A DNA stretch of 64,000 nt, taken from positions 873,001 through 937,000 of the forward strand of contig OX419762.1 in the NCBI GenBank assembly GCA_948567375.1, written 5' to 3'. The notes below the pieces were generated by a model that saw nothing but the letters and a program-made list of their open reading frames with translations, did no database searches and was not told the origin of the DNA. How positions within the stretch are numbered: the stretch's first letter is position 1; each line of letters begins with the position of its first letter. The translations under genes and the position numbers were made by a program. This document shows positions 25,455 through 37,930 of the stretch, in pieces. This stretch comes from Lunularia cruciata. Its lineage: Eukaryota > Streptophyta > Marchantiopsida > Lunulariales > Lunulariaceae.

Positions 25455-25852
25455 TTATTCACTTTGATTAAATGTTATTTTGCATAATGATTTAAGGGCG
25501 AGCCTAGGCGGACACCCCACCTTACTCGGCAGAAACACCCTCCCATAGTAGTGATGCGTTGGAGCAGCGATTAGCGTCTTCCAGTTTCGGTTTTGGGTCT
25601 TCTTTAACGCGTCTTCGAAACCGAGAACAGCAGCAGGGCACGGTACAGCCGCCTTCTTGCTTTTCTTGGAGCGTCGTCTATACCCCTGTGTATAGGTCAA
25701 AGCGTGAGTGTCGGCCTCAGGCGGAGCATAAACGCGATGATTTGGTAGTGTTTCGAGCATTGTTAGGGGACAAGAAAAACAAGCAAAATGACATTCGAGA
25801 TAGAATGCGACGGGCTCACCCTTATTTAATTAGATTACTCCCGGAGCACTAA
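25455..25852 (-). other. GC-richer island with overlapping open frames, function unknown
   Basis: Composition changes sharply against the AT-rich flanks. The minus frame 25,455-25,760 (101 residues) contains YAPPEADTHALTYTQGYRRR and a basic RRSKKSKK segment. The plus frame 25,559-25,852 (97 residues) ends GDKKNKQNDIRDRMRRAHPY and so on. Only one, at most, can be coding. I recognise neither. It could be a host exon, an organelle-derived insertion or a fragment of an unknown element. No splice sites or start context settle it. Confidence 0.25.
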
Positions 25853-26192
25853 CAATTAGAGAGAGTCGACTGTATATCCTCATGAGGCAATTGATTCGGT
25901 GGTCCAAATTAAGTTAAATTTAGCCAATTCCCTAAAATATAGTCGCTAATTGTAAAGGGGACATGCCAGATATTCGAAGGAATATAACATAAATAGCTCA
26001 CTCTAACGGCACACTACGAATGAACAAAATAATATAATAAACGAAGATTTTATGCGCGAAATGACATTGACATACCATTGCGAGAATCGTACGTCCTTCT
26101 TAAGTTAGAAGATACGGCTACGTCTATCCAGTTCTCATTGTAATAGTTCCTTTTCTTTCCTACGTAGAGGATCTTGTAAGATATATTCTCTC

Positions 26193-26390
26193 TTGGTTTT
26201 ACTACCTATATTATTAACGGAAAACGAAGTGTGCGGAAACCAAAGGAGAAGAGGCAGGACCTACTGTCCTGGTTCTTTTCCTTTGGTTCCTATGAATCCA
26301 TCGAATCTAGTTAAATTTGGATTAATATATGCAGTAATCAGAATACTCGGGTATAGTATAGAACAAATTTTTGGATTAATTGTAAAATAA
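26193..26390 (+). other. Small open frame, 65 residues, unknown
   Basis: The frame ends with a hydrophobic stretch (LVKFGLIYAVIRILGYSIEQ) that could be a single membrane segment. I do not recognise the protein. It lies 340 bp downstream of the GC-richer island and may be chance. Confidence 0.15.
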
Positions 26391-28629
26391 TTTATCTCCA
26401 ATAAATTGATAGTATTAATATAATACATGGCATGGGCACACTCAATTCATATGGTATCTCTTTGAATGACATGCGCAATCAACTATGATGGAATCCCTAT
26501 GCCTCAACCACTATGCATTCATATATTTGGTGACAATCTAATAGTTCAATAAATTTGGAACCGGATATCATTGAATTCAAGACCATATAGACATATGAGT
26601 TGATAAGTTGATGGGTGAGAGCGCTGCTTGGTGTGGAGGAGGTTTGCTGTGGCTGAATAGAGTGGACCTGTCTCATTTCACTCAATAACTGAATTGATTT
26701 TACGAATACTACATTTCATAAGATCTATTTTATAAAAAATTTAATAAATAGTTATTTTTTATTCGAACAAGTCTTTAAGAGAAAAGAAAAGAAAGGTAAT
26801 GAAATGTTGAATATCATAAGGGAAGTATAGTTTAAGTTTCTTACTTCTTGAATTACGCAGATTCATATAGATTAACATAAGCATTATATGTTAAGGTTTG
26901 ACAACAAGTGTTAGTCTAACAGTAGATATTCAAAATTCTATAGTTATCTATGGAATTATATCAGCTCTTGAAAATATAATAACACTTCAAGTAGTAAAAA
27001 TATATGTTTTATAATATAACCCAAAATAGATGTTAACCTACTGATTAGTTCATAGAGATAAAGGATGCAACTATCAATTTAATCTAGAATTCAAGTCTTT
27101 TTAAAAAATTTAATTTTTACTAGTAATTTCTCAAGTGACTAAAAATTGTAACCTTATATTAGTACTTAAATCAAATTAAGAATAAAATAGCTTAAGATAA
27201 AAGAATTATTCTTTCAAATAAAAGAATTATTCTTTCAAATAAAATAATTTTCTTTCACAATATGTTTATTTTCTACATTAGAAATAAAATAACCTTATAC
27301 CTATTTGATATAAAGATTACAAACTTTCTCTTAGCAACTTTGCAAAAATTTCAAAAAATATAATATTGCAAGTAATTATTCTATACAATTCTTAACAAGA
27401 GTCTAGATGGCAAGCACTCCATATCCTCAATGAAATGTTAAAAAAATGAATTTTGGAATGAATAAATTTTGAAGTGTGTTCAAGTTCATAAAATTTATTT
27501 TTACTGAATTATTTTTATAGAATGATGTTGCAGAAAAAATTATAAAATATATTAATTATATTAAAAGTGAAGATTTCCAAGAGGTGGTAAATTATAAAAT
27601 ATATTTTCTTGATAGGAATTGCAACCTCATATGTATATTCTACCTTTTAATATTGATCATTTTTAGTGAATACAATATCTCATTAAAATTTTACATGTTA
27701 ATACCTGTGAAATGAAATGCACCTCTATGAAGCGGGTGTATCATAAGATATACATTTAGCTTTGATCGTGATGGTGACTTAATAATATTCAATGAAGCTT
27801 TTCTAAAAGTACAATGTTTATGAACTTTGATTGGATATATCACCAAGATTTATTAGCCTATGCATGGACACAGCTATATATATATATATATATACTTAAT
27901 GTGATGAGTTTGAACTTAGAGTTTAATTTCTTTTTTCTAAGAGACTGAATAAAAATTTGAACAGAAATTTGCAAGATAGAATTTTTGATAAAAATTCATA
28001 AACTGGCCTTGAAATTTTAGCCTTTGAAAATTATATCCTACATATTTTGAAAGGATTTTGATATGCTTTTTATTATTTTTGAAATTTTCTAATATTCTTA
28101 AAATAATTTAGAGACATTCTAACCTTTCTATTATTATCTTTTAAAGATTATAAAATTACAAGATAAATAATAGAAGTATAATAAATCATAGAACATTCAA
28201 AGAATTAAAAAAATCTTTTCCAAACAAAGAATATTGAATTCTACCCTAACAATTTTTTATGTCCTAATTTTTTCATGAGGCCTTGATTAGTATTGACCAT
28301 ACTAATTAGGGAAAAGATTGTACTTGTAGTATAAAAAGATTACAGAATAATCAAGAAAGTTCACCGTATGGTCATACTCTTCACTAGACTTTCACTCAAG
28401 ACTACAAGTTGATACTCTTAGTGTGGTCTAATCATTGGCATTTAATCACTTGACAATGATCTTGCTCCCTTCTTCTCAGTTTTGAAGTGTTTGTCTGGCT
28501 TCTATTTGTCTTCTATTTCCAATAGGTCTTACTTTGAGTAACAATACCCATGGTTTTCTAATATGCAATTTACAATTTTCTACCATAGTAAAGGAAATAA
28601 AGAGCACAAGGCTCAATAGTCTCAAGTGG

Positions 28630-29214
28630 TGTCATATTAGGAAGACAAGAGAGCCCCAACAAAAACACAAGAGAGAAAATAAAAAGCTTCAATACTCTAT
28701 ACTCTGATGCCCCAAAGGAGCACCTTGTCTTTATTATATAGCAAAGAGTGTCCCCTAAAAGGAAGCTCTACCCTTGGATTAGATATAGATGGATTGGTGA
28801 CATGTCAACAAGCTCTACCTTTAGATTAGTTTCATGGATGGGTGGTGACATGTTGGTCCTTGTTCTATTTGGTTGGTCAAACAAGTTTGACCACAAGGAA
28901 TCACATGAGTGAGGTATCACTGGAAAACTCTCAATGAGACGAATTTTTTGGAAGGGTGGGGGGTAGGGAAGGAGGGGGTCTTGTTCCCTTGAGGATTAGG
29001 ATATTATTTATTTTTGAGGTCTAATTCATCTATTTAGGCCTCCAAAATTGGCTCTAAAGCTTTTAGGGTGTTTTTGGCTCCTGCCATATTAGTGGAAGTA
29101 CTCTTTTGGTGATACCTCTATTTGATCTACTTAGTCCATCATATATAATATCCTTCCAGATGTTACCAAGCAAATCTCCACCTCTAGATAATATATCTAG
29201 CTATTGGTATTACA
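28630..29214 (-). repeat. S1 LTR (b), minus orientation, diverged
   Basis: The complement starts TGTAATACCAATAGCTAG at 29,214 and carries the S1 landmarks in order: the ggtatcaccaaaagagtactt block, the paired gacatgtcacc segments and a TATA-like tatataataaaga. The low end is diverged, and I find no clear target duplication. Confidence 0.7.
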
Positions 29215-29564
29215 AACCTCTACCCTTAGAGACACAACTTCCTCGTTGCAAATTTGTTGCTAAAAAAATTGCACTAAAATTGGTGCATAGGTAAAGTTGG
29301 CTATTGGCTCCCATGTTGCCTTATACAATAAGTACCCATTTAAATTGTACAAGATAATTTACATGCGGATAGTGGGTACAATAGATGCATTTTTGGAGAA
29401 TACATTTGACTTCATATCCCTCCGTGCCATCAATGTGTGTTAGATAAGGTCTAATTTCTTATATGGAAGGAAAGTGGTGCAATTGTGGTACATATCTATG
29501 TTGTAAGGAAACATGAAACACAAGATGGATCATCATGTGTGACGGTAGTTCAAGGTGATTTTCA

Positions 29565-30220
29565 TGAGTATATACATTGCTACATAACATACATTGCTAT
29601 CAACATCACACACTATAGAAGCACAACCCACACATAAGTCATACATGGACTCTAAAGTCCCACAATAATCAATTCATTCACAATCTAAATCACAATCAAT
29701 CAGATCAATACTTGATCTATCACTCAACAATCTGCCAACAATTGGACACTAATTATAATCAAGCCACACCCACTCTAGCCAAGAGACTTCAAGTGATGCT
29801 CATTGGCTTTCTATCCACTCTAGCCAGGAGCTCAAAGGCTCAACATTAGAGAAGTGAGCTCTTTGGAGTGGCACTTCTAGGGTGTATATTTGATTTTGAC
29901 CTGGATCTTTAATTTTAATGGTCTCATTTATGTGACACCCAACGGTGTGAACGGTGCAAGTGACAATAGGCCCCACCATGTAGTTAGTACCCCAAATAGA
30001 AAATCTGACCGTCAACAAGTAGTCTATGAGTAACTGCCAAAATACCTCTAACTACTAATACTACTACTCCAGAGTTTAAGCGATCTAGGTGCGATGCTAC
30101 AAATGGTGTGACAATTGTTGTGCATATATACATCACTACACAACATACATTGCTATCAACATCACACATTATAGAAGCAAAACTCACACATAAGTCATAC
30201 ATGGACTCTAAAGTGCTACA
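29565..30220 (-). repeat. Copy B 3' end: R1, U3-like block, R1
   Basis: R1 copies lie at 29,565-29,664 and 30,116-30,220, with a U3-like block at 29,665-30,113 between them. The junction of inner R1 and U3 block reads CACAACA-AT-TGTCACACC on the minus strand, that is, CA, two bases, then TG. The layout is the same as in copy A. Confidence 0.6.
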
Positions 30221-30419
30221 TCACCTTCACCTAGCTGACACATAGGTCCCTCTAACTCCAAATAGCCATCTACTCCAAGTATATGGTATACTCTATGGTG
30301 GGCAAAAGATCAAGAGGCTAGGTGCTATTGAGCTCCATCATTAGTTGCTTGTTTGCAACCTATACCATATAAAGAATGGACTAGCTATAAGTCAAGTACA
30401 TCTAGGACATAACCATTGT

Positions 30420-31560
30420 GAAGGGAGGAGTCAAACATGCTATATGCCATCCTCTCAAACAACTATCAAACACTAACATAGTAGTAGCTCCACTAGAAGA
30501 GCCACATAACATACACCTCAAGCTTGCACATACAAGTGCCAAGCTTGGGTCCATAGTACCATCAATGTTTCAGAGGTGGCATGGCACACAATTGCACATG
30601 ATCCTTCCAAACAACACCATCATGACCTTCCAACACAAGGACTCTAGATGGCAAAACCTCATGCACTCTCAAGATAGTGTGGCCTATAGAACCATCAAGT
30701 GTTGTTTGTGTTATCTATTGTAGATATACATAGTCACCTAGATGAAATCTACAATTTTAAGGGTCTATAATCTCCTCCTTGAATGGTAACATAGTGTAAG
30801 GTATCCCTATGCTGAGCAATTGCTAAGTTCTCAAAGGCCATTGGCATCACTCTCCAAAAGGTCTCTACCCATTGAGAACATGCACTCATCCATACATCTG
30901 GATCATCCAAGTCCACCACTACAATAACATCTTGACAAATGGTTGCAAGTAAATTTGGATCTTGTCCAAAGAGTAGAAAGTAAGGAGAGAAGGATGCTAA
31001 GGAGGCTTGCCGGCTGAACTGATAGCCAAAGGCCAGCCAAGGTAATTGGAGATCCAAATCTCCCAAGTGGCCTCTTTGCAAACCATATTCTTGCAATCCT
31101 CTCTTCATTGTTTGAACCACTCTCTTTGCTAAGCCATCTGCCTTAGGGTGATCTCAAGAAGTAGTACAATGATCAATCAAAGCCTTGTCACACAAGACCT
31201 GAAACTCCCCCAAGAACTATGTACCCTGATCAGTCAAAACCTCAGTGCACCAAAATGTTTGAGAACCCAATCCAAGAATGAGTAAGCCATCCCTTCACTA
31301 GACATGTCAAGAAGTGCCACCAACTCAATCCACTTGGAAAAGTGCTTCACCATCACCAAAACATACCGATGATGTCTCACAATCAATAATAAAAATCCAA
31401 CAAAGTCCAAACTCCAATGGTAGCCCAATCCCATGGTAGGTAATGGGTATAACTGTGGCATATGAGCATTGCGTGATGCTCTAACTTGGTCACAAACCAC
31501 ACATCTAGAAACAAATTGATGTACAATGGTCTGCATACTGCACCACCAATAATGACTCTA
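30420..31560 (-). pseudogene. MT-gypsy B integrase with PHD remnant
   Basis: The zinc-binding CVVC and the first catalytic Asp (SLDFVG) lie in the open frame 31,234-31,536. The region of the second Asp is frameshifted near 31,240. The frame 30,749-31,120 contains QTMKRGLQEYGLQRGHLGDL, following the catalytic Glu. The C-terminal and PHD codons lie near 30,420-30,720 but in broken frames. Confidence 0.65.
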
Positions 31561-31599
31561 GAGTAAGCTATATGTTTGCTTTACTCCAAAATGTCCTAG

Positions 31600-32431
31600 C
31601 TCTTCATGAGCATGACATACCAATTGTGGTTTCTAAGATGGAAGTGGTACTACTCTCACTCTACCATCCTTCCATACACAAAGAAGGTATTTTGCCCTCC
31701 AATCTGAACTGTCTAGCTCGCTGATGAACATGATTTCTCTCCTTGGTTCAAACTATGCAACCCACAACACCAGGCAAAGATAGTCCATCACTAAGATATC
31801 ATCATGAATGTCTCATTGAATTGTACAAATATCTCCACTCTTTGGATCTGTGAATCAATAACTCCTCCTATATGCACTAAGAGAGATACCACCAAAGCCT
31901 CAAAAAATATACAAAGAAAAGTAGATGCATGCCAACCTGGCACCATCTCCTCATCTGTCTCACCATGCCAACATGCTCCAATTTGATCCTTCCGGATGGG
32001 ATATGGATTTTTACTTAACCCATCCATATCATGGTTCACCATTCAAAGTCTATGAAGAATTGTGAAATCATACTCTTGTAAAATCAAGGCCCATCGTGCA
32101 AGTTACTTGAAAGCTTAGCAAACTCTATCAACCACTTTGATGGCTAATGATCAATGATGAGAGTAAAGGGGTTACCAAATAGGTAACATTGGAAATGTAC
32201 TATTGCCTTAACTACTGCCAAGCACTCTCCCTCATATGAATTATACTTTGCCTCTACTGAATTGTTGGAGTGACTAGCATAAGCCACCACAAACTCGTTC
32301 CCCTCGTCATCATGTTAGGTGACCACTACTCCAAGCTCCAACATAATCCAATCAATGTTAACCTGAGATGATTGTCCTTTGATTGGTCTCCTCAAAATAG
32401 GAGTAGATATCAACCATTCCTTGAGCTTTGT
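31600..32431 (-). pseudogene. MT-gypsy B RNase H and linker remnant
   Basis: The frame 31,791-32,042 begins MVNHDMDGLSKNPYPIRKDQ, the DADGLSRNP end of RNase H followed by the family-specific linker (WHGETDEEMVPGWHAS). RNase H proper lies between there and the S2 insertion at 32,432. Confidence 0.6.
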
Positions 32432-34120
32432 TGTGACAACCCATCAAGTATCACTTTTGCGGTAATCAAGTAAGTAGAGTTTGTTTTGTTAAAGATACAA
32501 TTTAGAAATGGTTGAATAAAAAGTCAAATGTTACAAACACGGTTCTTCTTAATTGCACCTTTAGTCTCTTAGGTAGAAACCACACCCAGAAGAGAGTAAC
32601 AAGTGCTCAACAACAATTCTTGTCACAATTTACACACTCATAACCACAACTTAGTCAATTTTGTCCAAATAAATCTTAATTGTGATGATTTAGTCTCTCC
32701 CAAAGAAGTTTACTTCACTAAAAAGCGACTTCATCTCAAAATTGTGTTCTACCCTTCCACTAAAGGCATAACTTCCATGATCAAACTTTGCATCAATCCC
32801 AAAATCTAATCACAAGTGTAGAATACTACCAACACTACAATTCCTCTCAGATCTGTCAAGGCATTGCTTAGATTGCTATTCCACTCAAGATCAAACACAC
32901 AGAATGGACATCAAGTTTGTGGAATCCACCATCCAACAGTCACTTATTTGCACTTTGAATTTCTCCAAACACTCACAAACACAACCACAAAATTGATACT
33001 TGGAATTAAGCTTAAGCGACGAGCATTGAGATCAACACTTTGCTTTATCTATCTTCAAAAATTATGAATATTGAACAACATAAGACTCCAAATGCCTCCT
33101 TTAAATAGGTAAAGCACTTTGATAGTTATCTAACTAATATATTGTTCCCTAACAACTTTACCAACCTGTAGGTCTGAAATGACAATACACCTCTTCATAT
33201 CTACCTCTTCAAATATCAAAATTGTTACTATTCTAATCCAATGTCAACCTCAACTTTTGCTTCCAAACCCAATTCTATTTCAAGTATTTCCTCTTCTTTG
33301 GGTCTACCTAATACTACTTCTTCATTCATAATTTCTACTACCTCTACTATCCAAATTGAAATTGGAACGATAGCTAATCTATCGACTTCCTCAATTGCTA
33401 ACCCACTCTTCTCTACTGTCTCAAGTAACTGATCCAAAGACACTTATTGTCTGATCTTGCACTTTATTAATTAATGTTACATTCATTAATGCTACTTCTT
33501 CTTGAATTTCTATCATATCTTCAATTTGAACTGAAATTAAAGTCATGGGTATCCTCACTATCTCTTCTTTTTTTATCCTAACTATTTTTTATGCTTTAGA
33601 TATCTAACCCAAAGACTCCTTTATCCAATTTTTGACTACCTTGGATTGGGTCACCTTTGTCTTGAGGCAAAATCTCTTGACCCAAAGTCATATAAGTCTG
33701 AGTCATATAGACCTGAAGAATCCAACTCAAAGTCACTCAACTACCCCATACATCTACTATAGAAACTTCAAATGCTTGGAACTTCTACTACAAAGATCCA
33801 AACTTAACGGTTTTGGTGGCAACTGAAAGCCTTGAAGAAGATGCTTCAAATGAGATATAGCATGAAAAATTTGAACATGTGATCACTAAGATACCATCCT
33901 TGCAGTAATCCTGCCCTCCAACTTTCATTCCTCGGTGAAGTATCCTTACTGTCCTTCCAATTCAATCCAAGTCCTTCTTCCTTTTGACACAAAGTCAACC
34001 TCCTCTAGTCAAATCAAAACATATGGTTCTCTTTATTTTTTCTCCATTTGGGTTTAATTTGGTTTCAACAATGCACTTTTTCTTTAAAACTTGTCAAAAA
34101 TGAAAAATGTGGGTATTTCA
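32432..34120 (-). repeat. Solo S2 LTR inside copy B
   Basis: It begins tgtgacaaccc and ends gggtatttca. Copy E near 61,780 shows the uninterrupted site. The flanking 5-mers (tttgt and tctac) differ only by transitions, so a decayed target duplication is possible. Coding-like sequence matching the frame at the window start lies antisense at 33,228-33,443. It is 1,689 bp, shorter than the copy in A. Confidence 0.75.
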
Positions 34121-34900
34121 TCTACAAAAGCTCTCTCTTGCTCATCTCCCTAACACCACTCATGTGTAAGCTTGGTTAGCTTTGTCAAGGCCTTGGCAAT
34201 AACACTAAATCCTTTGACATAATGGCAATAGAAGTTTGCCAACCCAAGGAATGCTTGCACTTTGCTCACATCCATATGCCAAGGAATGCATGGAATAGCC
34301 TCTACCTTGGTCTGCTCAAAATTAAGTCCTCCAAGGTAGATAGTATGACCCAAATACTCAACCTGCTTGTGGAAGAACCTACACTTCTTATGATGTAATT
34401 TGAGTCCATGAGATCTCAACCTCTCAAATACCTCCAACAAATGTCTCTCATGCTCCTCCACAGTAGTGCTATAGACCAAAATGTCATCAATATAGCAATG
34501 AGCAAAATCCAATCCAGCTAGGATCCTATCCATGACCCTCTAGATCTTGGTAGGAGCAATCTTTAACCAAAATGGTAAGAACCTCCACTAATGTAACACA
34601 TCCTTGCCGAGGATCAATAGTTAGACCTACCTTGGACTTATCCTCCTCTTTGATTGGCAACTAATGATATCCTATTCAAAGATCTAGAGTATTGAAGACC
34701 TTTACATTCCCAATCACATCAAAGATCTCCTTTGATGTAGGAATGGCATACCAATTAGCCCTGGTTTGTTGGTTGATAGGACTGAAATCTTCACACATAT
34801 GCCTATTTGTGTAGTTGCTATGCATATCCTTCTTGGTTGGCATCATTGTAGCTAATGCATACTCTCTATCTGGAATCTCCACAAGACCGACCTCAAAAAG
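34121..34900 (-). pseudogene. MT-gypsy B reverse transcriptase remnant
   Basis: The open frame 34,150-34,533 contains CYIDDILVYSTTVEEHER, the catalytic YIDD of the Ty3/gypsy palm, and then the thumb motif with AFLGLANFYCHYVKGFS. The upstream frame 34,676-34,882 carries the fingers region (HMCEDFSPINQQTRANWYAI). Frameshifts and stops lie between them. Confidence 0.75.
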
Positions 34901-35559
34901 ATCTCTACTCTAGCTTTGAATCAATGCTGTCTCCATGTCATTATATCTATAGGGACGTAAGAAACATAATGTATCTAGTAAGCTCAATCCAAATACCAGG
35001 TCCCTTGAGAGCACCCAAATCCTTCATATTGAAGGCAAAACAACTAGTGTAGCTCCTCAAAAACCTCCAAAATATCTGTCTTTCTCCTCCTATAAGCTTG
35101 GGTCCTAGATTTGGCTCCCAAGTATCCTTTATAACTGATGTAGAAGTGGAAGACCTATTGATTGGCTACTACATTGGGCCCTTGGGAGCAATAGTGTCAT
35201 GCCCTCAATCACTAGAGGTCCCAACCTTAGTATGAAAAACTCCCTCCAATTTGGCTGCAAGCTCCATATGTCCTCTAGCTACATCCCTAGTAGACCAAGA
35301 GTGTAATCCAAGTAGCCCATGCTCACCAGGATGGACTCCAATTAGACCACTCTCTCTAGTAGCCATTGGTTGTGTCCCAAGAATACCATGTCCACTTGTT
35401 CCATCACCTCCAGCATGTACCTAAATTGTCTTGATATGCATAGAGCTCACAAGTGTCTCAAGTGGTGATGCCTATCAAGCGCATCCTACTTTGCTCTAGC
35501 ATGACAAGGCTAACAATCTAGGTCAAACAGTTCAGGTCCATAACCTGACCTAACACCTA

Positions 35560-36440
35560 GATGCCTCTCACACTACTAGAACAATGGTAATATTGGTGCA
35601 AAAACCCATCGCCCTCTCTTTCTCATTGGCATTAGGCTCCACCTACTGTTGTAATTGTGTCTCAAACAAGTCCAAGACCTCCCTCTTGAAAAGCATGGGA
35701 GACTCATAAGTGAGGGGAAAATGGCTTGGGGCTGTCCAACTAGGTTCACCATTGCCATAGGTGACCTATTAGCTACTACCACCATCTAAGACTTGTGCCC
35801 AACATCCAAAATCTCATCAACAGTAAGGTGGTTATGTTGTTGAATCCCATGAAAAGCATACTGTAGAACCTCTCTAGGTAAGAGGTTTGTCCACCAAAGA
35901 TGAAGATGATGAGCCTATGATCCCACTTTGGCTACATATGATAACATGGCATATCCTATCTAAGAATAGACCTAATGTGTACTCACCACCACCTAGGGTG
36001 CAACAATCACCCATCAAAGGGACGTTCTCAAAAATGTTGGATGGGGAAATAGACTAATGAACTTGGAGATATCATAGTATTTTTAACATCTCCAAAAACA
36101 CACCAAAATGAGGATCATGAAGACCTATAACTCAACTAGCACATGTATGTCTTTGATATGGCCATCTAGAAATCACCAAATGATATGGGACCATGTCTCT
36201 CCAAATCCTACGCCCCTAATAAAGAAACATATGCGGGTAGGGTCTTTAGATAACCCTTGACTACCAACATTGATAATAACTCAGGATATTGATAGGCCAA
36301 GTGTGCTACATGATGTAGAGAGATTTTCCTAGTAGTCTCATCTCTCTCTCTCTACATACAAGTACCTTTGTACTTGTATATTTGCATGTAAAGCCTAAGC
36401 TAGTCTAGTGCTAATCCCACCAAACAACTCCAATAGACAT
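35560..36440 (-). pseudogene. MT-gypsy B DNMT3-like methyltransferase, catalytic Cys lost
   Basis: Motif I survives as LLELFGGISTRL at about 36,396-36,440. In motif IV (near 36,150) the Pro-Cys codons read cca tat, so the catalytic Cys is replaced by Tyr. The open frame 35,576-35,785 covers the segment after motif VIII (VVVANRSPMAMVNLVGQPQA). The 8-bp difference from E shifts the frame just after it, so the C-terminal motif is out of frame. This copy cannot methylate DNA. Confidence 0.7.
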
Positions 36441-37061
36441 ACTCCCTCTATTGGATACTACCAAGCAATGAGTGTGGTATCTAGAGGTATCAAGGTAATT
36501 GAATCTAGAGGCTCATTCTCACATTGGTCTCATGGTGGTACAAAGCCTCTACTTCAAGCTTGTTGCACCAGCTGATTTGCATGCCACTTTAATGCCTTCT
36601 CTAAACTCCACAATGGAACATCCAAGGTGGATGGAACAATCCCACTTGAACTCTAAATCCAAGTGATCTACTCTGGTATTAGAGTATCTTCTACATGGGC
36701 CTTCCCCTCCAATAAGTCACCAGGCCAAGTAACAAAACCTAGTGGTTTTATTACTTGGCTAAAATGGATGTTGCCATGGTCCCAAACTGTAGTGAACCAA
36801 GACTACCACTATTGAAGCATACTAGTAGGCAATCTACTTGTCCCTCACTTGACTGCCAACTTGGTCTATGAGGGGTTGTCTCCTCTTAATATTCAATACT
36901 AAAACCCATGGGATATAACACTACTCCCCCAACCAACACATCATATGACTCAACTACGGTTGCAATGGCTTGAGCTCTCACCACAAAGCTACTAGTTGGA
37001 TGAGCGGGTTGAATTTGAATAACAAGCTCTCCACATGTGATGTATTATGTAGAACCACCTC

Positions 37062-37930
37062 CTAGAGATGTTTGGATCTGAAATAGACACCTCTTGAAAT
37101 GGACACCTCTTCCTTTTGAAATGGACACCTCCTCCTTCTAAGAAGGACACCTTTGAAATGATCCACCTGTCTCTTCTCCCATAGTTGCGCTACATTGATT
37201 TTGAGGTCTGCATGTTGTTTTGTGATGGTTTGAAATGGAAATTTTAATAGAGGTGCAAGAACCGGAGCAACTACTACTTGTGGTGCAACCCTTGCCACCA
37301 AAGTATCAGAAATTCCACCATACTTGTAACCTTGAGGAGGATGCATAACCTCCTTCATCACCAAATCACTCTCATCCCCTTCCAAACTCTCCTCCATACA
37401 AATTGCAGTCTTGATAGATTTAACCTTGGAAGAGGGTTTCTTATATCTCACCTTACTTCTAATATGAGTTCTCACCTCCCTCAAAATTCTTTGTGAGCAT
37501 GGCTCCTATGCTAATCATAGTAGCCCCCACCTCATCTCCACTCTTCCTCAACATTGCAAAATTTGGACTCTAACTTCTCCACTCTTTCTACATAGACTCT
37601 CACTTTCTCTCCATCTAATTGTTTGAGGAAGGTAACCTCACTCATCAATCTCATATAACTCTCATCTGGAAGAAATTTCTCAATGAGTGCTGAAGTTAAA
37701 CTCTCTCTAAACTCTTCTTGCCCATCTCTCCTCTCTCTCTTTTGGTGTTGTGACTCATACCATGTAAGTGTTGCATACTCAAAGAAACCCAATAATAATG
37801 AAGTCTACTCATTCTTCATCCTCTTATTGTTTCCTATGCAATCTCTCTTGAAGTGTCTCACAAAGGCTTCCACATCTTCTCCATCCTTGCCAAAGAACAC
37901 CGGAAGTTTCCCCATCTTAGCTCCTCACTA
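37062..37930 (-). pseudogene. Gag fragment of a different Ty3/gypsy element
   Basis: The complement near 37,920-37,840 encodes MGKLPVFFGKDGEDVEAFV, a typical start of a plant Ty3/gypsy gag. The frame 37,532-37,792 continues with FFEYATLTWYESQHQKRERR and FLKQLDGEKVRVYVERVEKL, the capsid core (retrotrans_gag-like). The frame 37,062-37,484 may be the gag C-terminal part. It resembles neither the MT-gypsy gag nor the decayed elements nearby. It is fused head-on to copy B at about 37,080. Confidence 0.65.
37079..37160. repeat. Short tandem repeat at the copy B/foreign gag junction
   Basis: The string gaaatggacacctc or a close variant occurs three to four times between 37,079 and 37,160. A single copy is present at the matching place in copy A (15,270). 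Confidence 0.7.

Larger units (their letters stand above)
22067..28629. other. AT-rich region without recognisable genes, apart from a small island
   Basis: From about 23,000 to 28,600 the sequence is AT-rich with many poly-A/T runs, a (ct)n run near 24,690 and a (ta)n run near 27,873-27,891. No retroelement coding motifs are seen. The 103-residue minus-strand frame at 22,730-23,041 resembles no family I know. The island at 25,455-25,852 is described separately. This is the least repeat-like part of the window. Confidence 0.5.
29565..37080 (-). mobile_element. MT-gypsy copy B
   Basis: This is the second minus-strand copy. It contains, from low to high coordinates, the 3' R1/U3 structure, integrase with PHD remnant, RNase H, a solo S2 LTR insertion, reverse transcriptase with YIDD, variable region and methyltransferase. 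It stops at about 37,080, just before where the protease should begin, and is joined there to an unrelated gag. It is heavily mutated. It shares with copy A an 8-bp difference from E near the end of the methyltransferase, so A and B look more closely related to each other. Confidence 0.75.

Noticed and set aside
26193-26390. Small organelle membrane protein gene
   Set aside because: I tried to match it to plastid small subunits from memory and found no resemblance; kept only as an unknown open frame.
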